Origin: Bacteroidota bacterium
Lineage (GTDB): Bacteria > Bacteroidota > Bacteroidia > Chitinophagales > Chitinophagaceae
Reading direction: 5' to 3'
Assembly (NCBI GenBank): GCA_018266575.1
Contig: JAFEAE010000019.1
Location: 161,808 to 225,807, forward strand
DNA: 64,000 nucleotides
Shown here: positions 55,486 through 63,389 of the stretch, in pieces
Position numbering within the stretch: position 1 is the stretch's first letter
How the letters are laid out: the number at the start of each line of letters is the position of its first letter
Position numbers and translations under genes: made by a program
The notes under the pieces: model-generated
The model's input: only the letters and a program-made list of their open reading frames with translations
What the model was told of the DNA's origin: nothing
Databases searched by the model: none

Positions 55486-55580
55486 CTCAAAATCAGCAGC
55501 AGCAATATTTTCCGGCAGAGCATTGCAAAGTAACCATAATAATTACCTTTCAGCAATAAAAATTTTAAAAAGATACAAAC

Positions 55581-55761
55581 ACTATTTTGCCACCGAAACA
55601 AAGAAGCTCAGAATATCTTTTATTAAATCTGTGAATCTGTGGCTATTATTGCATAAATATTTTTCTGTGCTTCTGTGGCTGTTTTAAATTCGCACCAAAT
55701 ACTTTGCCACTGAAACACAGAAGCTCAGAATATCTTTCATTAAACCTGTGAATCTGTGGCT
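55581..55761 (+). repeat. Tandem pair of an about 63-base repeat carrying the R3 word
   Basis: Unit 1 (55581-55644) and unit 2 (55699-55761) share TTTGCCAC(C/T)GAAACA, AGAAGCTCAGAATATCTTT and CTGTGAATCTGTGGCT, offset by about 117 bases. With R1 copy 8 they account for most of the 475-base gap before the NamZ-like gene; no credible gene is present there. Confidence 0.75.
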
Positions 55762-55778
55762 AAACTCATTTCAAAATC

Positions 55779-57005
55779 ATGAGCATGAAAATTAAATTTC
55801 TTCTCTTTTTTCTTTTTATATCAGCAACTGCATTCAGCCAGAAAAAAATAATTCCCGGCGCAGAACGTACTGACGTTTATATCCCCATGTTAAAGGGAAA
55901 AACAGTTGGTGTATTTGTAAATCAAACTTCACTTGTCGGCAATACACATCTTGTAGATACTCTGTTGAAACGAGGTGTACAGGTAAAAAAAATTTTTTCT
56001 CCCGAGCATGGGATGAGCGGCACAGCTGATGCCGGCGAAAAGGTAAACAACCTTATGTACGGGCAAACCGGGATACCAATCGTTTCTTTATATGGCAGCA
56101 AAAGAAAACCAACTGCAGAGGATCTAAAAAACGTAGACATTTTGATTTTCGATATACAGGATGTTGGTGTTCGTTTTTACACCTACATTTCATCATTGCA
56201 GGAATTTATGGAAGCCGCATTTGAAAATGCAAAACCCTTATTAATTCTTGATCGCCCGGATCCAAACGGGTATTATGTTGATGGCCCGGTGTTAGATATG
56301 AAGTTCAGGTCATTTGTCGGCATGCAGCCGGTTCCCGTTGTTTACGGAATGACGATCGGTGAATATGCACGATTGATCGCCGGTGAAAAATGGCTCTCTG
56401 AAAAAGCAAATGAACGTTATCATTTTTATGAAACGGTTGCTGAAAATTCTGCAGATACGCCATTTCATTTTTTAGTTATCAAATGCCAGAATTACGATCA
56501 TAACAGCAGGTATATTTTACCGGTGAAACCATCGCCGAACCTTCCGAATATGCAGTCTGTTTATTTATATCCTTCCGTTTGTTTTTTTGAAGGCACCGTA
56601 GCAAGCCTCGGACGCGGCACGGATAAAGCATTTCAGCAATTCGGCAATCCGCTGTTTCCTGATTCGTTATATAGTTTCACCCCGCAGAGTACGGAAGGTG
56701 CAAAAGATCCTCCTTTGCTCAACCAAAAATGTTATGGTTATGATTTGAGCAAAATTGATGTAAAGAAAGAAGTCGGCAACCATCTTCAATTAAAATGGGT
56801 GATCAAAGCATACAAGCTTTATCCTGATAAAGAAAAATTTTTTCTTGCTACAAAATATTTTAACACACTCGCAGGAAATGATATTTTGATGCAGCAAATA
56901 AAAGACGGCAAAAGTGAAACAGAGATCCGCAAGAGCTGGGAGCCTGCATTAAGCGAGTTTAAAAAGGTCAGGAGGAAATACCTGCTGTATAAGGATTTTG
57001 AATAA
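55779..57005 (+). CDS. DUF1343 exo-beta-N-acetylmuramidase (NamZ-like)
   Basis: A 408-residue exported protein with a signal peptide (to AFSQ, about residue 20). GVFVNQTSLVGNTHLVDTLL, IFSPEHGMSGTADAGEKV, IFDIQDVGVRFYTYISSL and ILDRPDPNGYYVDGP are the family blocks. NamZ of Tannerella and Bacillus removes terminal MurNAc from murein fragments, so it should act in wall recycling. It starts 15 bases before fmt and may share a transcript. Confidence 0.9.
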   Translation: MSMKIKFLLFFLFISATAFSQKKIIPGAERTDVYIPMLKGKTVGVFVNQTSLVGNTHLVDTLLKRGVQVKKIFSPEHGMSGTADAGEKVNNLMYGQTGIPIVSLYGSKRKPTAEDLKNVDILIFDIQDVGVRFYTYISSLQEFMEAAFENAKPLLILDRPDPNGYYVDGPVLDMKFRSFVGMQPVPVVYGMTIGEYARLIAGEKWLSEKANERYHFYETVAENSADTPFHFLVIKCQNYDHNSRYILPVKPSPNLPNMQSVYLYPSVCFFEGTVASLGRGTDKAFQQFGNPLFPDSLYSFTPQSTEGAKDPPLLNQKCYGYDLSKIDVKKEVGNHLQLKWVIKAYKLYPDKEKFFLATKYFNTLAGNDILMQQIKDGKSETEIRKSWEPALSEFKKVRRKYLLYKDFE

Positions 57006-57019
57006 CAGAATAATTTAGC

Positions 57020-57979
57020 ATGTCAGAAACACAAAACACAAACTACAAACTGCAAACACTGCGCATCATTTTCATGGGTACACCTGAATTTGCTGTTGCA
57101 TCGCTGGATGCATTGGTAAATGCCGGATGTAAGATAGTTGCCGTAATAACTGCGCCAGACAAACCTTCAGGGCGGGGAATGAAGATCAATGAAAGTGCCG
57201 TAAAAAAATATGCACTTGAAAAAGGATTGACTGTTTTGCAACCTGAGAAATTAAAGGACCCGCAATTCATAGAAACATTGCGGTCATTGCATGCAGATCT
57301 GCAAATTGTAGTTGCATTTCGCATGCTTCCGGAAATTGTATGGAATATGCCAACGATGGGAACAGTGAATTTGCATGGTTCAATATTACCACAATACCGC
57401 GGTGCTGCTCCAATCAATTGGGCGGTTATTAACGGCGAAAAAGAAACCGGCGTAACTACATTCAAACTGCAACATGAAATTGATACCGGGGATATTCTGC
57501 TTAGTCGAAAAATACCAATCGGAGAAAATGAAACTGCAGGGGAATTACACGATGAAATGAAAATCATCGGAGCAGATTTGCTTGTTGAAACAATTAAAGG
57601 ATTAGCGGAAGGAAATTTGAAAGAACAAGCTCAGTCATCGGTTATCGGACAACAGCAATCGGATTTAAAACATGCACCCAAAATATTCACTGAAGATTGC
57701 AGGATCGATTTTTCAAAAACTGTTGATGAAGTACACAATCTTATTCGCGGGTTATCTCCTTTTCCCGGCGCATTCACGCACATGGATAATAAACTGCTGA
57801 AAATATATCGTTCAGAAAAAGAAAAAAAACAACCTTCGGTTGAGGCAGGAAATTATGAAACAGACAAAAAAACATTTTTGAAATTCGCCTGCGCTGATGG
57901 TTATATTCACCTCAAAGAAATTCAACCCGAAGGAAAAAAGAAAATGATGATAGAAGATTTTTTGAGAGGATGGAGATGA
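57020..57979 (+). CDS. fmt: Methionyl-tRNA formyltransferase
   Basis: A 319-residue enzyme that formylates initiator Met-tRNA. IIFMGTPEFAV opens the Rossmann domain; NLHGSILPQYRGAAPINWAVING is the family signature with the catalytic His, Asn and neighbouring Asp. Residues about 207-220 (linker QSSVIGQQQSD) are encoded by sequence resembling R4 repeats, within the family's variable linker before HAPKI. The start gives a 15-residue lead ahead of the usual first strand; Met19 is an alternative. Confidence 0.94.
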   Translation: MSETQNTNYKLQTLRIIFMGTPEFAVASLDALVNAGCKIVAVITAPDKPSGRGMKINESAVKKYALEKGLTVLQPEKLKDPQFIETLRSLHADLQIVVAFRMLPEIVWNMPTMGTVNLHGSILPQYRGAAPINWAVINGEKETGVTTFKLQHEIDTGDILLSRKIPIGENETAGELHDEMKIIGADLLVETIKGLAEGNLKEQAQSSVIGQQQSDLKHAPKIFTEDCRIDFSKTVDEVHNLIRGLSPFPGAFTHMDNKLLKIYRSEKEKKQPSVEAGNYETDKKTFLKFACADGYIHLKEIQPEGKKKMMIEDFLRGWR

Positions 57980-58068
57980 GGGTGTGAGATGTTAGAAGTA
58001 AGATGTTAGATGTGTGCAATTTCAAAATGGGTTCATTTAAGGTTAATCGTAACTTGCGCAATCAAAAA

Positions 58069-58137
58069 TTCATAGTTCATAGTTCATAGTTCATAGTTCA
58101 TAGTTCATAGTTCATAGTTCATAGTTCATAGTTCATA
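58069..58137. repeat. Heptanucleotide tandem repeat (TTCATAG)n
   Basis: Nine perfect copies plus 6 bases of TTCATAG (69 bases), running into the murB stop codon (58133-58135). No coding frame is changed by copy number except beyond that stop. Confidence 0.9.
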
Positions 58138-59143
58138 CCACATTCACCTCACGCTCCAACTCCACTCCAAATTTATTTTTCACGTTTTGTAAAATTTCTT
58201 CACTCAAATCATAAATTTCTCTTCCACTTGCATTTCCGAAATTAACCAATACCAATGCCTGCTTTTCATGGCACCCTGCATCACCTTTGCGATAACCTTT
58301 CCAGCCAGATTGTTCAATCAGCCAACCGGCAGCAAGTTTCACGTTGCCGCTTTCATTTTCATACCCAATAATCCCGGGAAATTTTTCTTTAAGCGCATCA
58401 AATTGTTTCTTAGATATTGACGGGTTCTTAAAAAAACTTCCTGCATTACCAATCTTTGCCGGGTCTGGTAATTTTGAACTGCGGATATTTATGACTGCCC
58501 GGGAGATCGCCTGAATACTCAGCTCTTTCACCTGCATTCTTTCCAGTTCCTGCTCAATTGCTCCATAACTCGTATTAAACACCGGAGTTTTTCTCAGGCG
58601 ATAAGTAACACTCAGAATAATAAATTCATTTTTATATTTTTGTTTGAATACACTTTCCCGATAACCAAATTCACAATCATTGCTGCTGAATGTATATACC
58701 TTTTTCTCACGGATATTAAATGCTTCCAGTTCAAAAAAAGCTTCTTTGATCTCCACGCCATAAGCTCCGATATTCTGCATCGGGCTTGCACCCACATTAC
58801 CCGGGATCAATGAAAGGTTTTCCACGCCGGCCCAATTGCGTTGTAAACAATGCAGTACAAAACTGTGCCAGTTCTCTCCCGCTCCCGCACGCACATACAC
58901 ATAATCTTCATCTTCTGTCACCTCTTCAATTCCTTTCACTTCATTTTTTAAAACCAGGCCATCAAAATTCTTTGTAAACAAAATATTACTTCCGCCGCCG
59001 AGAGTAAGCACAGAAAGTGAAGGATCAAACGATAACAATTCTGCTAATTCATCCGCATTGGAAAATGAAGAAAAATAATTTGCCGACACATCAATGCCGA
59101 ATGTATTATATGGTTTGAGGGAGATATTTTTCTGTAGCTGCAT
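58133..59143 (-). CDS. murB: UDP-N-acetylenolpyruvoylglucosamine reductase
   Basis: A 336-residue FAD enzyme that makes UDP-MurNAc. TLGGGSNILF and LSLIPGNVGASPMQNIGAYGVEIKE are the FAD-binding blocks; the Tyr-containing loop of type I MurB (EFGYRESVFK) and the catalytic Ser in GNAGSFFKNP are present. Its stop codon lies in a heptanucleotide array. Confidence 0.95.
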   Translation of the reverse strand: MQLQKNISLKPYNTFGIDVSANYFSSFSNADELAELLSFDPSLSVLTLGGGSNILFTKNFDGLVLKNEVKGIEEVTEDEDYVYVRAGAGENWHSFVLHCLQRNWAGVENLSLIPGNVGASPMQNIGAYGVEIKEAFFELEAFNIREKKVYTFSSNDCEFGYRESVFKQKYKNEFIILSVTYRLRKTPVFNTSYGAIEQELERMQVKELSIQAISRAVINIRSSKLPDPAKIGNAGSFFKNPSISKKQFDALKEKFPGIIGYENESGNVKLAAGWLIEQSGWKGYRKGDAGCHEKQALVLVNFGNASGREIYDLSEEILQNVKNKFGVELEREVNVV

Positions 59144-59181
59144 GAATAAAAGATTAACCGCAAATTACAAAACACCGGCAG

Positions 59182-61686
59182 TTATACAGCATCACTATCT
59201 GCGATGATCACAACACTCGCAAATTTTCTTGTATTATGCAAAATTGCAGTTTGCTGCCGTATCCCGTTTTTTACCAGGTGCATCAGGTTGCCGTCCTTCG
59301 GCAACTTGAACATCAGTTCCATTAAATATTGATTTCGTATCCTGCCAACCAATGGTTCTGCAGGGCCGACAATATATTTTCCAAATTCATTTTTTAAATT
59401 ATTGGCAAACACATTTGCAGCATCTTCTACAACATCTTTGCTCTTATGTTTAAAGGTCATCAAAATGATGCGGGAAAACGGAGGATAAAAAAATTGTTTT
59501 CTCGCTTCTATTTCATGCTGAAAAAATAACTGATAATTGTGTTCCTTCACGTAACCGAGCACAGGATGTTTTGTATTTGCAACCTGTATCAACACTTTCC
59601 CATCGCCGTCTTTTCTTCCTGCTCTTCCGCTCACTTGTTCCATCAATTGAAAAGCACGTTCATTCACCCGAAAATCTGCAAAACTTAAAATGCTGTCGGC
59701 ATCTGTTATCCCGACTAAATTCACGTTTTCAAAGTCAAGCCCTTTCACCACCATCTGGGTTCCAACCAGAATATCTATGCGATGTTGTTCAAATAAATGG
59801 ATCAAATTATCATGCGCTGTTTTGCCCCGCACACTATCGATGTCCATTCTTGCAATTTTAGCTTTTGGAAAAATCTCTTCGAGGTGTTCTTCTATTTTTT
59901 CCGTTCCGAAATTCCTCTTTACAAAACGATGATTGCCGCAGGCAGCGCAGGTGTTTACCGGCGGATAGACCGTTCCGCAATAATGGCAATGCAATTTATT
60001 GGTGAGCTTATGATACGTTAGTGAAACATCGCAATTATCGCACTGCGGTATCCATCCGCAGATTTCGCAAACCTGGTATGGAGAATAACCACGGCGGTTT
60101 TGAAAAAGGATGACCTGTTTGTTATTTGCAAGGGAATGTTCGATTGCTGCATGCAACTCCGGGCTTATTATAATTTTATTCTTTTCTTTATTGATTATTT
60201 TTTTTGTATCAACAATTTCGATCGATGGTAATTTTGCATTTCCAAATCGTTCCATCAATTCCACCAAACCATATTTTCCTGTTGACGCATTATAGAAACT
60301 CTCTACGGATGGTGTTGCACTTCCCAATAAAACCTTTGCCTTAAAAAATGATGCATAAAAAATTGCTGCATCACGGGCATTGTAGCGGGGAGCAGGCTCC
60401 TGCTGTTTGTAAGATGCATCATGTTCTTCATCGGTGATGATCAATCCAAGGTTTTCGAATGGCAGAAATAAACAGGAACGTGCGCCAAGCACGATCTTCA
60501 ATTCACCATTCCTGATCTTATTCCAGATTTCCAATCGCTCGTTCTGGCTGAATTTACTATGATAAATCCCGATATAACCGCCAAAATGTTTTTGCAACCT
60601 GCGAATGATTTGAGATGTGAGGGCAATTTCCGGGAGGAGATATAAAACCTGTTTCCCGTTTTTAATACACTGTTCGATCTGTTTAATATAAACCTGCGTT
60701 TTCCCGCTTGATGTAACTCCGTGTAATAAGCAAACCTGTTTTATCTTAAACAATTCATCAATTTGTTCAAATGCTTTTTTTTGGGCAGGTGATAATTCAA
60801 AATCTATATTGATATTTTTTGGCAAATAGCGAAGCCTGTCTACATTTCTTTTCTGAAGGATAAGAATATTTTTTTCTGCCAGCCCTTTCAACTGCGCATC
60901 AGATGCATTTGATTTTTTCAGTAATTCCGTTTTTGTTACTTCGCCTTCTGTTTTTTGCAAATGCAGATAGGCGAGCAATAATTCCATTTGCTTTTCTGCA
61001 CGTTGCAGTTTTTTATCTTCATTTAAAAGCCTGCTTAAATTTTCTTCATCATCAAATTGCGGGTTCAGCAATACATATGTTTCTTTTTTGGGAGTGTACG
61101 TTTCTTTTAACGCTTCCCAAACCAAACACACTTTTTTATCGATCAGTTTTTTTATAACGGGATACACATGTGTTGAATCCAATATCTGCTGCACTTCTGA
61201 AAGTTTGAGTTCTTTCTTTATCAAAAGCGCTTCTGCAACAAGGTATTCATCATGATCCAGGTTGGAGAAATCTTCTCCATATTCTTCATTAAACAATAAT
61301 ATCGTTTCACTGCTTAATTTAAAATGCGCAGGTAATGCAGCGGCCATTACTTCACCTTCCGAACACAAATAATAATCAGAAATCCATTCCCACAATTTTA
61401 ATTGAGCCGGATAAATAACCGGTTCTGTATCCAACACATTTAAAATGGGTTTGGGTTCAAAAGCTTCAGGCTTTTTATAATGCAATTTTTTTACGATGCC
61501 TGCATATTTTTTATTCCGCAGTTCCACTTCAACACGACAACCTGTTTTTACTATAGCATGAAACTGATCCGGCACAGACCATGTATAATTTTTTGGCAAT
61601 GCCAACGGAATGATCACTTCTGCGTACAAAAATTTTCCGCTTTGCGGGGAAGAAAAAAAGTCAGCTTGTTGAAGGAAGTTATCCAT
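59182..61686 (-). CDS. priA: Primosomal protein N' (replication restart helicase)
   Basis: An 834-residue DEXH helicase that restarts stalled forks. The 3' DNA-binding domain (YAEVIIPLALPKNYTWSVP), Walker A GVTSSGKTQVY, DEEHDASYKQ, the zinc cluster (CEICGWIPQCDNC, CHYCGTVYP, CAACGNHRF) and the motif VSGRAGRKDGDGKVLIQ are all visible. The ATG at 61686 was preferred over a TTG two codons earlier. Confidence 0.95.
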   Translation of the reverse strand: MDNFLQQADFFSSPQSGKFLYAEVIIPLALPKNYTWSVPDQFHAIVKTGCRVEVELRNKKYAGIVKKLHYKKPEAFEPKPILNVLDTEPVIYPAQLKLWEWISDYYLCSEGEVMAAALPAHFKLSSETILLFNEEYGEDFSNLDHDEYLVAEALLIKKELKLSEVQQILDSTHVYPVIKKLIDKKVCLVWEALKETYTPKKETYVLLNPQFDDEENLSRLLNEDKKLQRAEKQMELLLAYLHLQKTEGEVTKTELLKKSNASDAQLKGLAEKNILILQKRNVDRLRYLPKNINIDFELSPAQKKAFEQIDELFKIKQVCLLHGVTSSGKTQVYIKQIEQCIKNGKQVLYLLPEIALTSQIIRRLQKHFGGYIGIYHSKFSQNERLEIWNKIRNGELKIVLGARSCLFLPFENLGLIITDEEHDASYKQQEPAPRYNARDAAIFYASFFKAKVLLGSATPSVESFYNASTGKYGLVELMERFGNAKLPSIEIVDTKKIINKEKNKIIISPELHAAIEHSLANNKQVILFQNRRGYSPYQVCEICGWIPQCDNCDVSLTYHKLTNKLHCHYCGTVYPPVNTCAACGNHRFVKRNFGTEKIEEHLEEIFPKAKIARMDIDSVRGKTAHDNLIHLFEQHRIDILVGTQMVVKGLDFENVNLVGITDADSILSFADFRVNERAFQLMEQVSGRAGRKDGDGKVLIQVANTKHPVLGYVKEHNYQLFFQHEIEARKQFFYPPFSRIILMTFKHKSKDVVEDAANVFANNLKNEFGKYIVGPAEPLVGRIRNQYLMELMFKLPKDGNLMHLVKNGIRQQTAILHNTRKFASVVIIADSDAV

Positions 61687-61767
61687 TATCAAAATCTAAA
61701 AACCGGTTTAAAGATAACACGAATTAAGGCGAATTATACGAACATGAGTTTGCCTGAATTTCACAGG

Positions 61768-61871
61768 TTAACCACAAAGAATACGAAGAAAATACACACG
61801 AAGAACACCAAGATGAGATCGCGGGAACCCTTTGTGGTCTTTGCGAAGAACTTAGCGCTCTTTGTGGTTAA
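61768..61871. repeat. Long inverted repeat (TTAACCACAAAG / CTTTGTGGTTAA)
   Basis: 12-base perfect ends, with more pairing inside (CACGAAGAAC, GCGAAGAACTT and similar words). A relative with GCAAAGA is at 37894-37976. It sits upstream of priA, outside any gene. Confidence 0.7.
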
Positions 61872-61875
61872 ACCC

Positions 61876-61976
61876 ATCGCTCAATAAAATTTCAACTGTA
61901 CAAGAGCCTGCCTGCGGTAGGCAGGTGCGACGCAACGATGTTGAAAAGAATTACTGTCGCTGGTTACAAAAGAAAA
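61876..61976 (+). repeat. R1 dispersed repeat, copy 9, with 19-base hairpin insert
   Basis: Left arm CGCTCAATAAAATTTCAACTG, then TACAAGAG, the insert CCTGCCTGCGGTAGGCAGG (61907-61925), core TGCGACGCAACGATG (61926-61940), right arm TTGAAAAGAATTAC and GCTGGTTACAAAA. The insert equals that of copy 3 base for base and lies at the same site. It lies in the priA-acyltransferase gap. Confidence 0.85.
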
Positions 61977-62005
61977 AATATTTTTTATCAGCATGCTATT
62001 AACTA

Positions 62006-62776
62006 TTAATTTTTGTTCTTAATCCACGTAGCATTGTTTTCTATTAACACCTCCTGCATTTTGTTGTACACTGTTTCTTTCAATTGCTGAACATCACGAA
62101 GTGTAAGCCCTTCCACATTTATTTCATCCATAAATAAAGCTCTTGATCTTCCCGGGTTGAGCGAGAATACAGATTCATACCTCATCCTGTCGTATGTATC
62201 CAAAAACAAAATTGGTTTTATGGGAGTTTGTGTTTCTATAGCAATGCGAAAAGCGCCGTCATAAAAATCTTTCAGCGAGTAATTCGTTTCGTTAAACGTT
62301 CCTTCAGGATAAACAAAAATGGATACGCCTTTGTTCAATACTGATTTTAATTGGCGTACACTTTTTGAACGCTGATCTGGACTGCTTCGGTCTACCATTA
62401 TCGCAGAGTTCCGATATATGTAACCAAAGATCGGAACACGTTTCATTTCGTGCTTCCCCAAAACGCGTAGTGTATTGAAGCGGACTGCTTTTAATATTAA
62501 CGGTATATCAAGATAGGAAATGTGATTGGCTATAAAAATATATTGCTTGTTCCTGTCAACGGTTTCCTCAAAGAAATTTTTATGCCTGATGCCAATCATG
62601 AACAACCACACATTAGCCCAAACCCTGCATAATTTGTAAATAAAATTCCCGCCACGCATTTTGCCCCGGAAAGTTGCAATCAGTACAAGCGGAAATATCA
62701 ATAACATCAACGTTACAAAAATGAGGAAGGCATACAGGCAATAGATCAATCGCAGCGGGTTCAGTAAAAATTTCAT
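62006..62776 (-). CDS. 1-acyl-glycerol-3-phosphate acyltransferase family (PlsC-like)
   Basis: A 256-residue membrane-associated acyltransferase. An N-terminal hydrophobic helix is followed by ANHISYLDIP (HX4D catalytic motif) and VYPEGTFNE (acyl-acceptor site). It probably makes phosphatidic acid or acylates another lysolipid. The gene for the small DUF4258 protein lies 35 bases upstream on the same strand. Confidence 0.9.
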   Translation of the reverse strand: MKFLLNPLRLIYCLYAFLIFVTLMLLIFPLVLIATFRGKMRGGNFIYKLCRVWANVWLFMIGIRHKNFFEETVDRNKQYIFIANHISYLDIPLILKAVRFNTLRVLGKHEMKRVPIFGYIYRNSAIMVDRSSPDQRSKSVRQLKSVLNKGVSIFVYPEGTFNETNYSLKDFYDGAFRIAIETQTPIKPILFLDTYDRMRYESVFSLNPGRSRALFMDEINVEGLTLRDVQQLKETVYNKMQEVLIENNATWIKNKN

Positions 62777-62811
62777 TGACTATTTGTAATTGATGCTTTC
62801 CAAAAATTATT

Positions 62812-63192
62812 TTAATCACAATCGCATTTCCATTCAACCCCCAATTCGATGCAAGTAATCACCACAAGCCCTCTGTTCGATGGCGCAAAAATTATCCGCA
62901 AATGTTGGCCTTCTTTTGTGTAGCCTTCCAATGCGTATTTGGGATCAGGCTTTGCATCAGGCTCACTTTTGCGGTAATCAATTTCCCCTTTTTCCAACAC
63001 TTCACGGATTTCGGTTTCGGTGATGTGCCTGCAGCCCATACGGCATCGGGCATGTTTTGTGTAGATAAGGTTTGCTGCCTTCCTGTCAATCGGACCCGAA
63101 TTGCTGTTGTCCTGTTGCAGGCATTGCGTAAACAAAAAACAGAAGGACAATAAAAAAACAAACCTGCTTATTACCAACAAACTGCGTAACAA
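62812..63192 (-). CDS. DUF4258 protein with N-terminal signal, TTG start
   Basis: A 126-residue protein. A hydrophobic segment (LLVISRFVFLLSFCFLF) ends at TQC, which could be a lipoprotein cleavage site. The DUF4258 domain follows: YTKHARCRMGCRHITETEI, EGYTKEGQHLRIIFAPSNRG. There is no ATG before residue 52, so TTG at 63192 is the best start; it lies 17 bases after a TATATTTG element. The function is unknown. Confidence 0.75.
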   Translation of the reverse strand: MLRSLLVISRFVFLLSFCFLFTQCLQQDNSNSGPIDRKAANLIYTKHARCRMGCRHITETEIREVLEKGEIDYRKSEPDAKPDPKYALEGYTKEGQHLRIIFAPSNRGLVVITCIELGVEWKCDCD

Positions 63193-63209
63193 TTTCTATA
63201 AAATTTATT

Positions 63210-63217
63210 CAAATATA
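63210..63217 (-). promoter_or_regulatory. -7 element for the DUF4258 gene
   Basis: TATATTTG on the minus strand, an exact match supporting the nearby TTG start. Confidence 0.55.
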
Positions 63218-63294
63218 ATAGCATATCAGTTATTTCATCTTTTTGTATAACTATTTTGATCATAAGCAGGTTTAATTCAAAACGTGCTCTAACA

Positions 63295-63354
63295 AGATAT
63301 GCCATACCTTATATTTTGCCTTTTAATCAAAAAGCAACAAGGTATGGCATATCT
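63295..63354. repeat. Perfect 16-bp inverted repeat upstream of mtaB
   Basis: AGATATGCCATACCTT (63295-63310) and AAGGTATGGCATATCT (63339-63354) are exact complements with a 28-base spacer. The right arm ends 19 bases before the mtaB -7 element, over the expected -33 site. Confidence 0.85.
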
Positions 63355-63373
63355 ATAGCTCTGTTGAATTTCA

Positions 63374-63381
63374 TATCTTTG
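63374..63381 (+). promoter_or_regulatory. -7 element for mtaB
   Basis: TATCTTTG, an exact match, eight bases ahead of the ATG at 63390; implies a very short leader. Confidence 0.6.
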
Positions 63382-63389
63382 CCGCCGCT

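Noticed and set aside
55412..55687. 91-codon frame before the NamZ-like gene
   Set aside because: It is made almost wholly of R1 and R3 repeat sequence; no coding signal.
58069..58137. TTCATAG array as phase-variable coding repeat
   Set aside because: It lies after the fmt stop and only touches the murB stop; it does not sit in a reading frame or a promoter that can be seen.
61480..61887. 135-codon frame near the priA start
   Set aside because: Antisense to priA and then through an inverted repeat; no start context or family.
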